Shown piece by piece: positions 52,851 through 61,517 of a stretch of DNA of 64,000 nucleotides. The translations under genes and the position numbers were made by a program. The number at the start of each line of letters is the position of its first letter. Position 1 is the stretch's first letter. Below the pieces are notes generated by a model. The model had not been told where the DNA came from and did not search any database. It saw only the letters and a program-made list of their open reading frames with translations. The DNA comes from Dehalococcoidia bacterium (GTDB taxonomy: Bacteria; Chloroflexota; Dehalococcoidia; DSTF01; JACRBR01), in NCBI GenBank assembly GCA_021462855.1, contig JAJTXQ010000040.1, positions 62,001-126,000 on the forward strand. Direction: 5' to 3'.

Positions 52851-53773
52851 GCCGAACCTCCCGCCGCCGCGACGAACGCCTGCGCGCCCGCCGCGAGCAT
52901 GCGCTCCGCGAGCGCCGCCCCGAGCGCCGCCGGCGCGCCGATGTCGCCGTCGAGCGCGTCGTGGAAGATCGGCGCGCCCGCGCCGCCGGCGATCATGCCG
53001 CGCAGCCGCAGCGCGCCGCCGCCGGCCGTCGCATGCGCGCCGACGGGCAGCCGGCAGCCGCCACCGAGGCGCCGCAGGAACGCGCGCTCGGCTTCCACCG
53101 CCGCGCGCGTCGCCGCGTTTTCGATGGCACGCACGAGCGCCATCGCCTCCGCATCGTCCGCGCGCACTTCGACGCCGAGCGCTGCCTGCCCGACCGCTGG
53201 CACCATCTCATCGATGCTGAACGCCTGCGCAACGCGCCCGCCGAGGCCCATGCGCCGCAGCCCGGCCATCGCCAGCACCACGCCGTCGTACTCGCCATCG
53301 TCCACCTTGCGGACGCGCGTCTCCACGTTGCCGCGGATCTCCGCCGGTTCGACATCCGCGCGCAGCGCGCGCAGCAGCACGGCGCGCCGCCCGCTGCCCG
53401 TGCCGATGCGTGCGCCGGCGGGCAACGCGCCGAGCGCGCGGCCATCGCGCGTGATGAGCGCGTCGCGCGCGTCCTCGCGCGCAGGCACGGCGGCAAGCGC
53501 CAGCCCCGGCGCCAGTTCCGTCGGCAGGTCCTTCAGGCTATGCACGGCGATGTCCGCCGACCCGTCGAGCAGCGCATCCTCGATCGCTTTCGTGAACACA
53601 CCGAGTCCGCCGATCTGGCTCAGCGGCGCGCGCGACGCGTCGCCCTCGGTGCGGATCTCCCGCACGCTGATCGGCATGCCAGGGCGCGCAGCCTCGAGCG
53701 CGGCGCGCACGAGCGCCACCTGCCGTAGCGCCAGTGCGCTACCGCGTGTGCCGATGACGAACATGCGGCTCAT
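52847..53773 (-). CDS. hemC: Hydroxymethylbilane synthase
   Basis: VIGTRGSALALRQ; IAVHSLKDLPTEL; RRAVLLRALRADVEPAEIRGNVETR. Confidence 0.96.
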   Translation of the reverse strand: MSRMFVIGTRGSALALRQVALVRAALEAARPGMPISVREIRTEGDASRAPLSQIGGLGVFTKAIEDALLDGSADIAVHSLKDLPTELAPGLALAAVPAREDARDALITRDGRALGALPAGARIGTGSGRRAVLLRALRADVEPAEIRGNVETRVRKVDDGEYDGVVLAMAGLRRMGLGGRVAQAFSIDEMVPAVGQAALGVEVRADDAEAMALVRAIENAATRAAVEAERAFLRRLGGGCRLPVGAHATAGGGALRLRGMIAGGAGAPIFHDALDGDIGAPAALGAALAERMLAAGAQAFVAAAGGSA

Positions 53774-53777
53774 GGCG

Positions 53778-55040
53778 TCAGCTTTCGTGCTCGCCGGGGT
53801 CGTCGTCGAGGTTGAACAGCGCGCGCGCGGCCTCGATCCAGCGCTCGCCTTCTTGCGGCGTCTTAAGCGCGGTGACCGGCCCGTGCAGCAGCTTCTTGAC
53901 CAGCGCCGTCGTCATCGCGTGAATCCGGTTGCGGTCCTCGTCCGACACGTCGAGCCGCGCCAGCGTGCGCGCGACCTCAGCCTCGCGCAGGGCTTCGGCG
54001 CGAGCGCGCAAGGCAGCGACTGTCGGCATCACCTGCAGCGACTGCATCCACTCGTCGAACTTCGCGACGTAGTCCTCGACGATCGCTTCGGCCGCCGCCA
54101 CTTCGTTCCGGCGCAAGTGCAGGTTGCGGTCGGACACCGCCTGGAGTTCATCGATGTCGTAGAGGTGCACGCCGGGGATCTCACGCACGCTCGCCTCGAC
54201 ATCGCGGGGGACGCCGATGTCTACGAGCATCAGCGCGCGCGAGCGGCCGCGCATCACGCGCTCGATCATCGCGCGGTCGATCACGCAATCGTGCGCTGCC
54301 GTCGACGAGATGACGATGTCCGCCTCCCCGATCGCCGCCTCGCGCTCGGCGAACGGGCGCGCATCGCCCTGCAGTGCTTCGGCGAGCTCCGCGCCGCGTT
54401 CAAACGACCGCGAGGTGACGAGCATCCGCCCGATGCCGCCGGCGAGGTGCCCCGCGGTGAGCTTGCCCGCCTCGCCCGCGCCGACCACGAGCACCGTCTT
54501 GTCCGACAGGTCGCCGAGCGTCTCGCGCGCCAGCGCGACCGCCGTCGAGCTCGTCGACACGGCGTAGCGGCCGATGGCGGTGTGCGTCCGCACCCGCCGC
54601 CCGACGCGGATCGCCGAGTGGAACAGCCGCGAGAGCGCCGGCGTGTGCGTGTGCGCCGCCGTCGCCGCCGTGAACGCGCCGCGCACCTGTCCCAGGATCT
54701 CCGACTCGCCGATGACCATGGAATCGATACCGGCGGCGACGCGGAACAGGTGCCGAGCGACTTCGGCGCCGCTGAGCGCGAAGAACGGCGCGCCCTCGAC
54801 CGGCGCCTCGCCCTTCGCCTCGCACAACAGCGCGACGACGGGACGCGGGTCGCCGACCGGCTCGGGCGTGGCGATGTACACCTCGGTCCGGTTGCATGTC
54901 GAAAGCACGGCGGCGCCGCCGTACCGCGCGCCGAGCAACGCCAGCGCGCGCGGCAGCTCGTCCGGCGCGAAGGCGAAGCGCTCGCGCACCGCCACCGGCG
55001 CATCGCGATGCGAAATGCCGACCAGCGACACGTGCATCAT
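53778..55040 (-). CDS. hemA: Glutamyl-tRNA reductase
   Basis: SLVGISHRDAPVAVRER; VLSTCNRTEVYIA; VAAGIDSMVIGESEILGQVR; GVPRDVEASVREIPGVHLYDID. Confidence 0.97.
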   Translation of the reverse strand: MMHVSLVGISHRDAPVAVRERFAFAPDELPRALALLGARYGGAAVLSTCNRTEVYIATPEPVGDPRPVVALLCEAKGEAPVEGAPFFALSGAEVARHLFRVAAGIDSMVIGESEILGQVRGAFTAATAAHTHTPALSRLFHSAIRVGRRVRTHTAIGRYAVSTSSTAVALARETLGDLSDKTVLVVGAGEAGKLTAGHLAGGIGRMLVTSRSFERGAELAEALQGDARPFAEREAAIGEADIVISSTAAHDCVIDRAMIERVMRGRSRALMLVDIGVPRDVEASVREIPGVHLYDIDELQAVSDRNLHLRRNEVAAAEAIVEDYVAKFDEWMQSLQVMPTVAALRARAEALREAEVARTLARLDVSDEDRNRIHAMTTALVKKLLHGPVTALKTPQEGERWIEAARALFNLDDDPGEHES

Positions 55041-55696
55041 GCGCCCCCGCTCGCCGGCGCCGGCGTCAGCTCGATGCCGAGGCGCGCGATCAGGTGCGCG
55101 CGCGCTTGCCCGTAGCGGCGCTGCGCGAGCAGCACGCGCAACTGGCCGTCGATCGCGTACTGCCACGTATCGTTCTCTATCTTGATGCCGAGGCGGCGGG
55201 CTTCCTGGCGCACCTCCGCCAGCAGGTCGGCGAGCGCGGGCATGTCCTCGGTCAGGTACGCGTCGAGCTCCTCGCGCAGGCGGCGGGCCAGCGCCGGGCT
55301 CGCGCCCGCGGTCGACGCGGCGAGCGTGATCTTCCCCTTCCGCACCACCGAAGGAAGGATGAAGTCGCAGTTCTTCGGGTCGTCGGCCGCGTTCACCCAG
55401 ATGCGGCGGCGGTTGCATGCGGCCGCCACCTCGGCGTTCACCGCGCCGTCGTCCGTCGCGATCATCACGAACTGCCAGCCGCCGTCGAGGGCGGACTCCT
55501 GGTACGGGCGCTCGATGTGCGTGATGCGTCCCTGCGCCTTGTACTCCTGCATCTCGGGGATCAGCTCGGGGCTGACCACGGTGATGTCGGCTTCCGCATT
55601 GAGCAGGCCGCGCACCTTCTCGGCGCCAACGTGTCCGCCGCCGATGACGAGCACCGGCCGCCCGCCCGCTTCGACGAAGATCGGATACAGACCCAC
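55037..55696 (-). CDS. Precorrin-2 dehydrogenase / sirohydrochlorin ferrochelatase-type (CysG N-terminal domain)
   Basis: YPIFVEAGGRPVLVIGGGHVGAEKVRGLLNAEADITVVSPE; FILPSVVRKGKITLAASTAGASPALARRLR. Confidence 0.93.
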   Translation of the reverse strand: MGLYPIFVEAGGRPVLVIGGGHVGAEKVRGLLNAEADITVVSPELIPEMQEYKAQGRITHIERPYQESALDGGWQFVMIATDDGAVNAEVAAACNRRRIWVNAADDPKNCDFILPSVVRKGKITLAASTAGASPALARRLREELDAYLTEDMPALADLLAEVRQEARRLGIKIENDTWQYAIDGQLRVLLAQRRYGQARAHLIARLGIELTPAPASGGA

Positions 55697-55712
55697 GCTC
55701 GCTGCTCCTGAC

Positions 55713-55955
55713 TCAGCCCCGCGCGCGCAGGTGTCTCCGCGCGCGCTCGCGTGCCATCGCCTCCCGATGCTCCCCGTCGCCGAGGTTCGATCCGGGCAGC
55801 TCTTCATCCGGGTCTGCTGCCGCGGGCACCGCGTCCGGCGGGCCGAACTCGGGCAGCGCCGGCGCGCCGCCGATCATCGCCGCGCGCAGCGGCAACGTCG
55901 CGTAGACGATGTCGAAGAGCCGCCACGGGCCGATGCGGCCCGCGCGCGGGTTCAT
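55713..55955 (-). CDS. Hypothetical protein (80 aa)
   Basis: ORF overlapping the MerR-type gene in a compact operon. Confidence 0.5.
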   Translation of the reverse strand: MNPRAGRIGPWRLFDIVYATLPLRAAMIGGAPALPEFGPPDAVPAAADPDEELPGSNLGDGEHREAMARERARRHLRARG

Positions 55956-56623
55956 GCGCCGCCCTCCGCGCGCTCATACGCCACGGCGATGCCGAGGAGC
56001 ACCTCATCGGCCAGCGCCATGATCTGCTCCGACACGTCCGCCGCCTCGGTCGACGACGTCCCCGCCTTCGCGAGCGCCTGCTTCGACGACTGGTAGAGGC
56101 TGCGGCGGAAGAACGTGAACGCGTGGATCGCCTGCGAAAGCGACATGCCCGCGTGCGCCAGCTCAGTGCCGTATTCGATGCCGGTGTGGCGCGCCTCCTC
56201 GAGCAGCGGGCTGCGGCGGCCGCGCTTCGCGACGAACTCCGCGACGAGCGCCATCAGCCGCTGGCCGAGCGGGCGCAGCTTCTCCCGCTGCGTCTCGTCG
56301 ACGTGCGCATACCACTCGCCCCCGCCGCCCGGGCGGTGCAGTTGCTGCCGGATCCGCCGCGTCGCGATGTCGCGCACCTGCGTGAGATCCCGCCGTCCGC
56401 CTCCCTTCACGATCGCCCGCACGTCGCTCTCGGCGAACCGGCGGTGGCCGCCGGGTGTGCGGAACGTGCGCACCTGGCCGGCGTCGGCCCAGCGGCGGAG
56501 CGTCGATTCGTCGACGTTCAGCACCCGGCACGCCTGTCCCAGCGTGAGCCAGCGGCCCGATGTCACATCAGCGCCCGCGGCGTCGTTCGACGTGTCGTCG
56601 GTCACCGGCGCGAACTTGCTCAA
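55952..56623 (-). CDS. MerR-type HTH regulator with alpha-helical C-terminal sensor-like domain
   Basis: WLTLGQACRVLNVDESTLRRWADAGQVRTFRTPGGHRRFAESDVRAIVK; TTG start. Confidence 0.88.
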   Translation of the reverse strand: MSKFAPVTDDTSNDAAGADVTSGRWLTLGQACRVLNVDESTLRRWADAGQVRTFRTPGGHRRFAESDVRAIVKGGGRRDLTQVRDIATRRIRQQLHRPGGGGEWYAHVDETQREKLRPLGQRLMALVAEFVAKRGRRSPLLEEARHTGIEYGTELAHAGMSLSQAIHAFTFFRRSLYQSSKQALAKAGTSSTEAADVSEQIMALADEVLLGIAVAYERAEGGA

Positions 56624-56661
56624 ATCTGTGCAATCTCCCGCTCTGTGATGGAAGGTATGAG

Positions 56662-56690
56662 ATTCTAGGCTCGCCGGGAGGCGAGATCAA
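56662..56690 (-). promoter_or_regulatory. Promoter TTGATC-N17-TAGAAT with CTCGCC-N4-GGCGAG dyad in the spacer
   Basis: -35 at 56685-56690, dyad 56670-56685, -10 at 56662-56667 (minus strand). Confidence 0.6.
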
Positions 56691-56771
56691 ACCGCAGCCG
56701 CCCTTCCGGCATGACGAATACGTCAAATCTCGTGAAATCTCCCACGATCGCCCGGGCGGTACCATGCGCCC

Positions 56772-57176
56772 ATGCCCGATGCCGACACGATGGCGCGGAA
56801 AACGCAGGCGGACCTCGTCCTCGAACGGGCCGCGCAGCAGTTGCGCGCCCTGCTGCAGGAGACGGCGCGCGCCCTGCGGCCGTTCCCGCCGTTCCCCGGC
56901 GCCTTCTTCACCAACGCCGTCGAGGTGGACCTTGAAGGCGTCGAGCGGCCCGACATCGGCTGCATCGTCGTCGGCGACGACGGCGCGCTGTACGAGCTGG
57001 AGATGGCGATCGACTTCGGCGACGAGTTCGGCGCGGTCACCGACCCCGTGCAGGCGCGCGAGGAAACGATGAAGAAGCTCGACGACCTGCACCCGCGCGA
57101 CGAGATCATCCTCGCGTACAACGCGCTCAGCCAGCTCACCGCGATCCTGCTCGAGCGCGCCGAGCGCGGCGCCTGA
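56772..57176 (+). CDS. Hypothetical protein (134 aa)
   Basis: Divergent from the MerR-type gene; compact alpha/beta sequence. Confidence 0.65.
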   Translation: MPDADTMARKTQADLVLERAAQQLRALLQETARALRPFPPFPGAFFTNAVEVDLEGVERPDIGCIVVGDDGALYELEMAIDFGDEFGAVTDPVQAREETMKKLDDLHPRDEIILAYNALSQLTAILLERAERGA

Positions 57177-57177
57177 C

Positions 57178-58155
57178 ATGACGCGCATCGTGCTGCTCGC
57201 CGCGGCCGCGTGCGCGCTGGCCGTCGCGCTCGTAGCGACGGCGTCGGCGCAGCAGGCGGCGCGCGTCGCGTCCGTGACGCTGACGCCCGCTACGGCCACC
57301 GTCGGCGACCGGCTCGCGCTCGAGATCACCGTCGAGCATGCGCGCGGCGTCACGATCGAGGGACCGGGGTTCGGCTCATCGTTCGGCGCGTTCGAGCTCG
57401 TCGCCGTCGACAAACCGGCGACCGAGCGCGCCGGCGACGGCGAGCGCACCACGCTGCGCTACACGCTCACCTCATTCGCCACCGGCGCCGCCACGCTCCC
57501 GCCGCTGTCCATCGCCTGGCGCGATGCTGAGGGCGCGACCGGCACGATCGATACGCCGCCGCGCAGCGTCGACGTGCGGTCGGTCATCACGCCCGGCGAC
57601 GAAGGGATGCGGCCGCTCAAGCCGCAGCTCGAGATCACCGATGCCGCGCCGTCGCCCGCCGTGCCGGCGCTGTACGTCGCGATCTTCGCCGCGCTCACGG
57701 CGCTCGGCTACGTCATGCTCCGGCGGATCGTCGCCATCGCGCCGCCGCCGCCCGCCTCGCCGCCAGCGCCGCCCGGCCCGCGTGAGGCCGCCCGCGCCGC
57801 GCTCGATGCGCTCGCCGCCCGCGGCTTCGACCCGTCCGCCGCCGACGCCTGGTACGAAACGCTCGCCGGCACCGTGCGGCGGTTCCTCAGCGACTGCTTC
57901 GACTTCCCGGCGTACGCCATGACCCGCACCGAGCTCCAGCGCGGCATGGTGCGGGCGGGCGTCGACCGCTGGCCGGCGCGGCTCGCGGCGAACCTGCTCG
58001 AGCAGTGCGATGCCGTGCAGTTCGCCGGCTTCGTGCCGCCTGCCGAGCGGGCCGACGCGGACCTCACCGCGGCGTACGAGATCATCGAGCTGAGCGCGCA
58101 GCAGCGGGGCGCCGAAGCGCCGGCCGCCGGCCCTGAGCAGGCGCGCCCCGTTTGA
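57178..58155 (+). CDS. BatD-like exported/membrane protein
   Basis: Signal peptide; VASVTLTPATATVGDRLALEITVEH; TM segment followed by alpha-helical C-terminal region. Confidence 0.6.
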   Translation: MTRIVLLAAAACALAVALVATASAQQAARVASVTLTPATATVGDRLALEITVEHARGVTIEGPGFGSSFGAFELVAVDKPATERAGDGERTTLRYTLTSFATGAATLPPLSIAWRDAEGATGTIDTPPRSVDVRSVITPGDEGMRPLKPQLEITDAAPSPAVPALYVAIFAALTALGYVMLRRIVAIAPPPPASPPAPPGPREAARAALDALAARGFDPSAADAWYETLAGTVRRFLSDCFDFPAYAMTRTELQRGMVRAGVDRWPARLAANLLEQCDAVQFAGFVPPAERADADLTAAYEIIELSAQQRGAEAPAAGPEQARPV

Positions 58156-58339
58156 CAGCGCGCGAGCGCGATTGTTACGCTCTGCGCACATCCGCCGGCA
58201 TGGCGGATTGTTCATTAGACGTAACGATGCACTACTTCGGCATGGCGATGCTCCAGCCCCGGTCTGGCCGGGGCGCCCGGATGGGATAACCACCCGCCTC
58301 CAGGCGGGCGCGTCCATCGTTCGGAGAGGAGTCGCTGCC
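58152..58339 (+). promoter_or_regulatory. Promoter TTGACA-N18-TACGCT and multi-helix structured 5' leader of thrC
   Basis: Stems 58190-58196/58202-58208, 58223-58229/58315-58321, 58256-58262/58268-58274, 58293-58298/58303-58308. Confidence 0.55.
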
Positions 58340-59593
58340 ATGTCCTTCGCCAAGTCCCTGCGTTGCCGCGAATGCGGCCGGGAATATCCCCTCGAACCGA
58401 GCCACGTCTGTGAGTTCTGCTTCGGCCCGCTCGAAGTCGTCTACGACTACGACGCGATGCACCGCAACATCACGCGCGAGACGATCGAGCGCGGCCCCGC
58501 GTCGATCTGGCGCTATGCCGACTTCCTGCCGGTGGACATCGAGTACGCCGTCGACATCAACGCCGGCTACACGCCGCTGATCCGCGCGAAGAACCTCGGC
58601 GAGCGGCTGGGCTTGACGAACCTGTGGATCAAGAACGACTGCGCCAACCCGACGTGGTCGTTCAAAGACCGGGTGGTCACCGTCGCCGCGACGCGCGCGC
58701 GCCAGTTCGGCTTCGACACGCTCGCCTGCGCCTCGACAGGAAACCTGGCGAACAGCGTGTCCGCGCACGCCGCGCGCGCCGGGCTGCGGGCGTACGTGTT
58801 CATCCCCAGCGACCTCGAACGCGGCAAGATCGTCGGCTCCAGCGTCTATGGCGCGACACTCGTCGCCGTCGACGGCAACTACGACGACGTCAACCGCCTG
58901 TGCTCGGAGCTCGCGGACAAATACCGTTGGGCGTTCGTCAACATCAACATGCGGCCGTACTACGCCGAGGGCTCCAAGACGCTCGGCTACGAGGTCGCCG
59001 AGCAACTCGGCTGGCGCGCCCCCGACCACGTCGTCGCGCCGATGGCGTCCGGGTCGCTCTACGTGAAGATCTGGAAGGGGCTCCAGGAGCTCGCGCGGCT
59101 CTGGCTCATCGACAGCGTGCAGACGAAAATGTCCGGCGCGCAGGCCCGCGGCTGCTCGCCGATCGTCACCGCGCACGAGCACGGCACCACGAACGTCCGC
59201 CCCGTGCGCCCGCAGACCATCGCCAAGTCGCTCGCCATCGGCAATCCGGCCGACGGCTACTACGCGCTCAAGGTCATGGAGGAGAGCGGCGGCTACGGCG
59301 TCGCTTCGGACGACGCCGAGATCATCGACGGGATGAAGCTGCTGGCCGAGTCCGAGGGCATCTTCGCCGAGACGGCGGGCGGCGTCGTCATCGCCGGGCT
59401 GGCGAAGCTCGCGCGCGAGGGCAAGATCCGGTCCGACGAGCTGACCGTCGCCTACATCACCGGCTCCGGGCTGAAGACGCAAGAGGCGATCGAGGACGCG
59501 CTCGCCATCCCGCTGCACATCGACCCGACGATGGCGTCGTTCGAGCATGCGCTCGGCGAGCGCGCGCGAGATACGGCGCAGGCCGGCGCGTAG
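58340..59593 (+). CDS. thrC: Threonine synthase-like PLP enzyme with N-terminal zinc ribbon
   Basis: CRECGREYPLEPSHVCEFC; GYTPLIRAKNLGERLGLTNLWIKNDCANPTWSFKDR; ACASTGNLANSVSAHAARAG. Confidence 0.92.
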   Translation: MSFAKSLRCRECGREYPLEPSHVCEFCFGPLEVVYDYDAMHRNITRETIERGPASIWRYADFLPVDIEYAVDINAGYTPLIRAKNLGERLGLTNLWIKNDCANPTWSFKDRVVTVAATRARQFGFDTLACASTGNLANSVSAHAARAGLRAYVFIPSDLERGKIVGSSVYGATLVAVDGNYDDVNRLCSELADKYRWAFVNINMRPYYAEGSKTLGYEVAEQLGWRAPDHVVAPMASGSLYVKIWKGLQELARLWLIDSVQTKMSGAQARGCSPIVTAHEHGTTNVRPVRPQTIAKSLAIGNPADGYYALKVMEESGGYGVASDDAEIIDGMKLLAESEGIFAETAGGVVIAGLAKLAREGKIRSDELTVAYITGSGLKTQEAIEDALAIPLHIDPTMASFEHALGERARDTAQAGA

Positions 59594-59670
59594 CCGCACA
59601 TCTGGCCCGGGCGGGCACCGCCCACTATCCTGATCCGGTGCGCGCCGCGCGCCGAGGAGACGACGACATG

Positions 59671-59910
59671 GCGAAGCAACGCGTGAAGTTCACGTTCCCG
59701 CAAGAGCTCATCACGCTGCCCATCATCTACGAGCTCGGCAAGCAGTTCAGCATCGTCACCAATGTCCGGCGCGCCGACGTGACGGAGGATCGCGGCTGGG
59801 TCGTGCTGGAACTCGAAGGACAGATCGAGGAGATCGAACGCGGGCTCGACTGGGTCGCCAGCAAGGGCGTCCGCATCGACCCCGTGCCCGGTGATATCGT
59901 CGAAGGATAA
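59671..59910 (+). CDS. NIL domain protein
   Basis: VKFTFPQELITLPIIYELGKQFSIVTNVRRADVTEDRGWVVLELEG. Confidence 0.85.
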   Translation, partial: AKQRVKFTFPQELITLPIIYELGKQFSIVTNVRRADVTEDRGWVVLELEGQIEEIERGLDWVASKGVRIDPVPGDIVEG

Positions 59911-59954
59911 CCAGGCGGCGCGCCGCCGGCCGCGCGCACCACGAGGAACCGACC

Positions 59955-60230
59955 ATGGCAACCATCCGCATTCCCATGCCGCTGCGCAAGCTCACGAACG
60001 ACGCCGAGACCGTCTCATCCGACGCGGGCAGCCTCGCGGAGGCGATCGACGGGCTCGAAGCCACGTACCCCGGCATCAAGGAGCGCCTGTGCGACGAGGC
60101 CGGTGGCATCCGCCGGTTCGTGAACATCTACGTCAACGGCGAAGATGTCCGCTTCCTCGACAACATCAACACGCGACTCGGCGCGAACGACGAAGTCAGC
60201 ATTGTGCCGGCCGTGGCCGGCGGAGCATAG
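59955..60230 (+). CDS. MoaD/ThiS/CysO-type sulfur carrier protein ending in GGA
   Basis: IRIPMPLRKLTNDAETV...RFVNIYVNGEDVRFLDNINTRLGANDEVSIVPAVAGGA*. Confidence 0.9.
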   Translation: MATIRIPMPLRKLTNDAETVSSDAGSLAEAIDGLEATYPGIKERLCDEAGGIRRFVNIYVNGEDVRFLDNINTRLGANDEVSIVPAVAGGA

Positions 60231-60234
60231 CGCC

Positions 60235-61467
60235 ATGAACGACGACGCCGCGCCGGCCGCCGGCGTCCCCACCGGCGTGCGCCTGACGGCGCTCGACCCG
60301 GAGTTCCGCGCCGACCCGCACCCGAACCTCGACGCGCTGCGCGCGGCCGATCCGGTGCACCACGACCAGGTGCTGCATCGCTACTACCTGACGGGCCACG
60401 ACGAGATCGATGCGACGCTGCGCGACCGCTCGTACTCCGTCGACCCGCGCAACGCCGCGCAGGGCACGTTCGAGGAGATGTTCCTCAACCGCGAGGACCG
60501 CGAAGGCCAGCCCAGCATGCTGTTCTCCGCCCCGCCGTACCACACGCGGCTGCGCGGGCTCGTCAGCAAGGCGTTCACCCCGCGCGCGATCGAATCGATG
60601 GCGCCGGAGATCGAGCGCATCGCCGATGAGCTGCTCGAAGCCGTCTCCGGCGAGGAGACGTTCGACCTGATCGCGGCGTTCGCGGCGCCGCTGCCAACGA
60701 TCGTCATCGCCGAGATGCTCGGCGTCGACGTCGCGCAGCGCGCCGAGTTCAAGCGCTGGTCCGACGACGTGGTGCAGTTCTTCAACCCGATGATCTCGGG
60801 CGAGGACCGCGCCCGCGCGGAGCGGTCGGGCGAGTCGATGCGCGCGTACTTCGAGCGAGAGATCGCCGCGCGCCGCGCGCGGCCGACCGGCGACCTGGTC
60901 TCCGGCCTCGCCAACGCCGAGGAGGACGGCGACCGCCTCTCCGACGGCGAGATCATCACCATGTGCAATCTGCTGCTGACCGCGGGTAACGTCACGACCA
61001 CCGACCTTATCGGCAACGGCGTGCTGGCGCTGTTGCAGCACCCCGGCCAGTTCGCGTTGTTGCGCGACGACCCGTCGCTGATCAAGAACGCCGTCGAGGA
61101 GATGCTGCGCTACAACGGCCCGGTCACCGATTCCGGCCGCACGCCGATGAGCGACGTCGAGATCGGCGGCGTGCCGATCGCCGCCGGGCAGTCCGTGGGC
61201 ACATCGCTCGCCGCGGCGAACCACGACCCGGCGGTGTACCCCGAGCCGCACCGGTTCGACATCACGCGCGCGGACACGCACCACCACGCGTTCGGCGGGG
61301 GCGTGCACTTCTGCCTCGGCGCGCCGCTGGCGCGGCTCGAAGCGCAGATCGGCATCAACGCGCTCGTGCGCCGCTACCCGTCGTTGCGCCTGGCCGACCA
61401 GCGGCTCGAATGGAAGTCCGTGCCGGCGTTCCGCGGCCTCGCGCGGCTTCTCGTCCACCCGCGCTGA
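60235..61467 (+). CDS. Cytochrome P450
   Basis: LLLTAGNVTTTDLIGNG I-helix; FGGGVHFCLGAPLARLEAQI heme-binding motif. Confidence 0.96.
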   Translation: MNDDAAPAAGVPTGVRLTALDPEFRADPHPNLDALRAADPVHHDQVLHRYYLTGHDEIDATLRDRSYSVDPRNAAQGTFEEMFLNREDREGQPSMLFSAPPYHTRLRGLVSKAFTPRAIESMAPEIERIADELLEAVSGEETFDLIAAFAAPLPTIVIAEMLGVDVAQRAEFKRWSDDVVQFFNPMISGEDRARAERSGESMRAYFEREIAARRARPTGDLVSGLANAEEDGDRLSDGEIITMCNLLLTAGNVTTTDLIGNGVLALLQHPGQFALLRDDPSLIKNAVEEMLRYNGPVTDSGRTPMSDVEIGGVPIAAGQSVGTSLAAANHDPAVYPEPHRFDITRADTHHHAFGGGVHFCLGAPLARLEAQIGINALVRRYPSLRLADQRLEWKSVPAFRGLARLLVHPR

Positions 61468-61517
61468 CGCGTCAACCGGCGCCCGGCGCCGCGCCCGCGA
61501 TGCGGTACTCTTCGGCC

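Noticed and set aside
51585-55115. 1176-aa plus-strand ORF
   Set aside because: Shadow of the hem gene cluster; all family signatures are on the minus strand.
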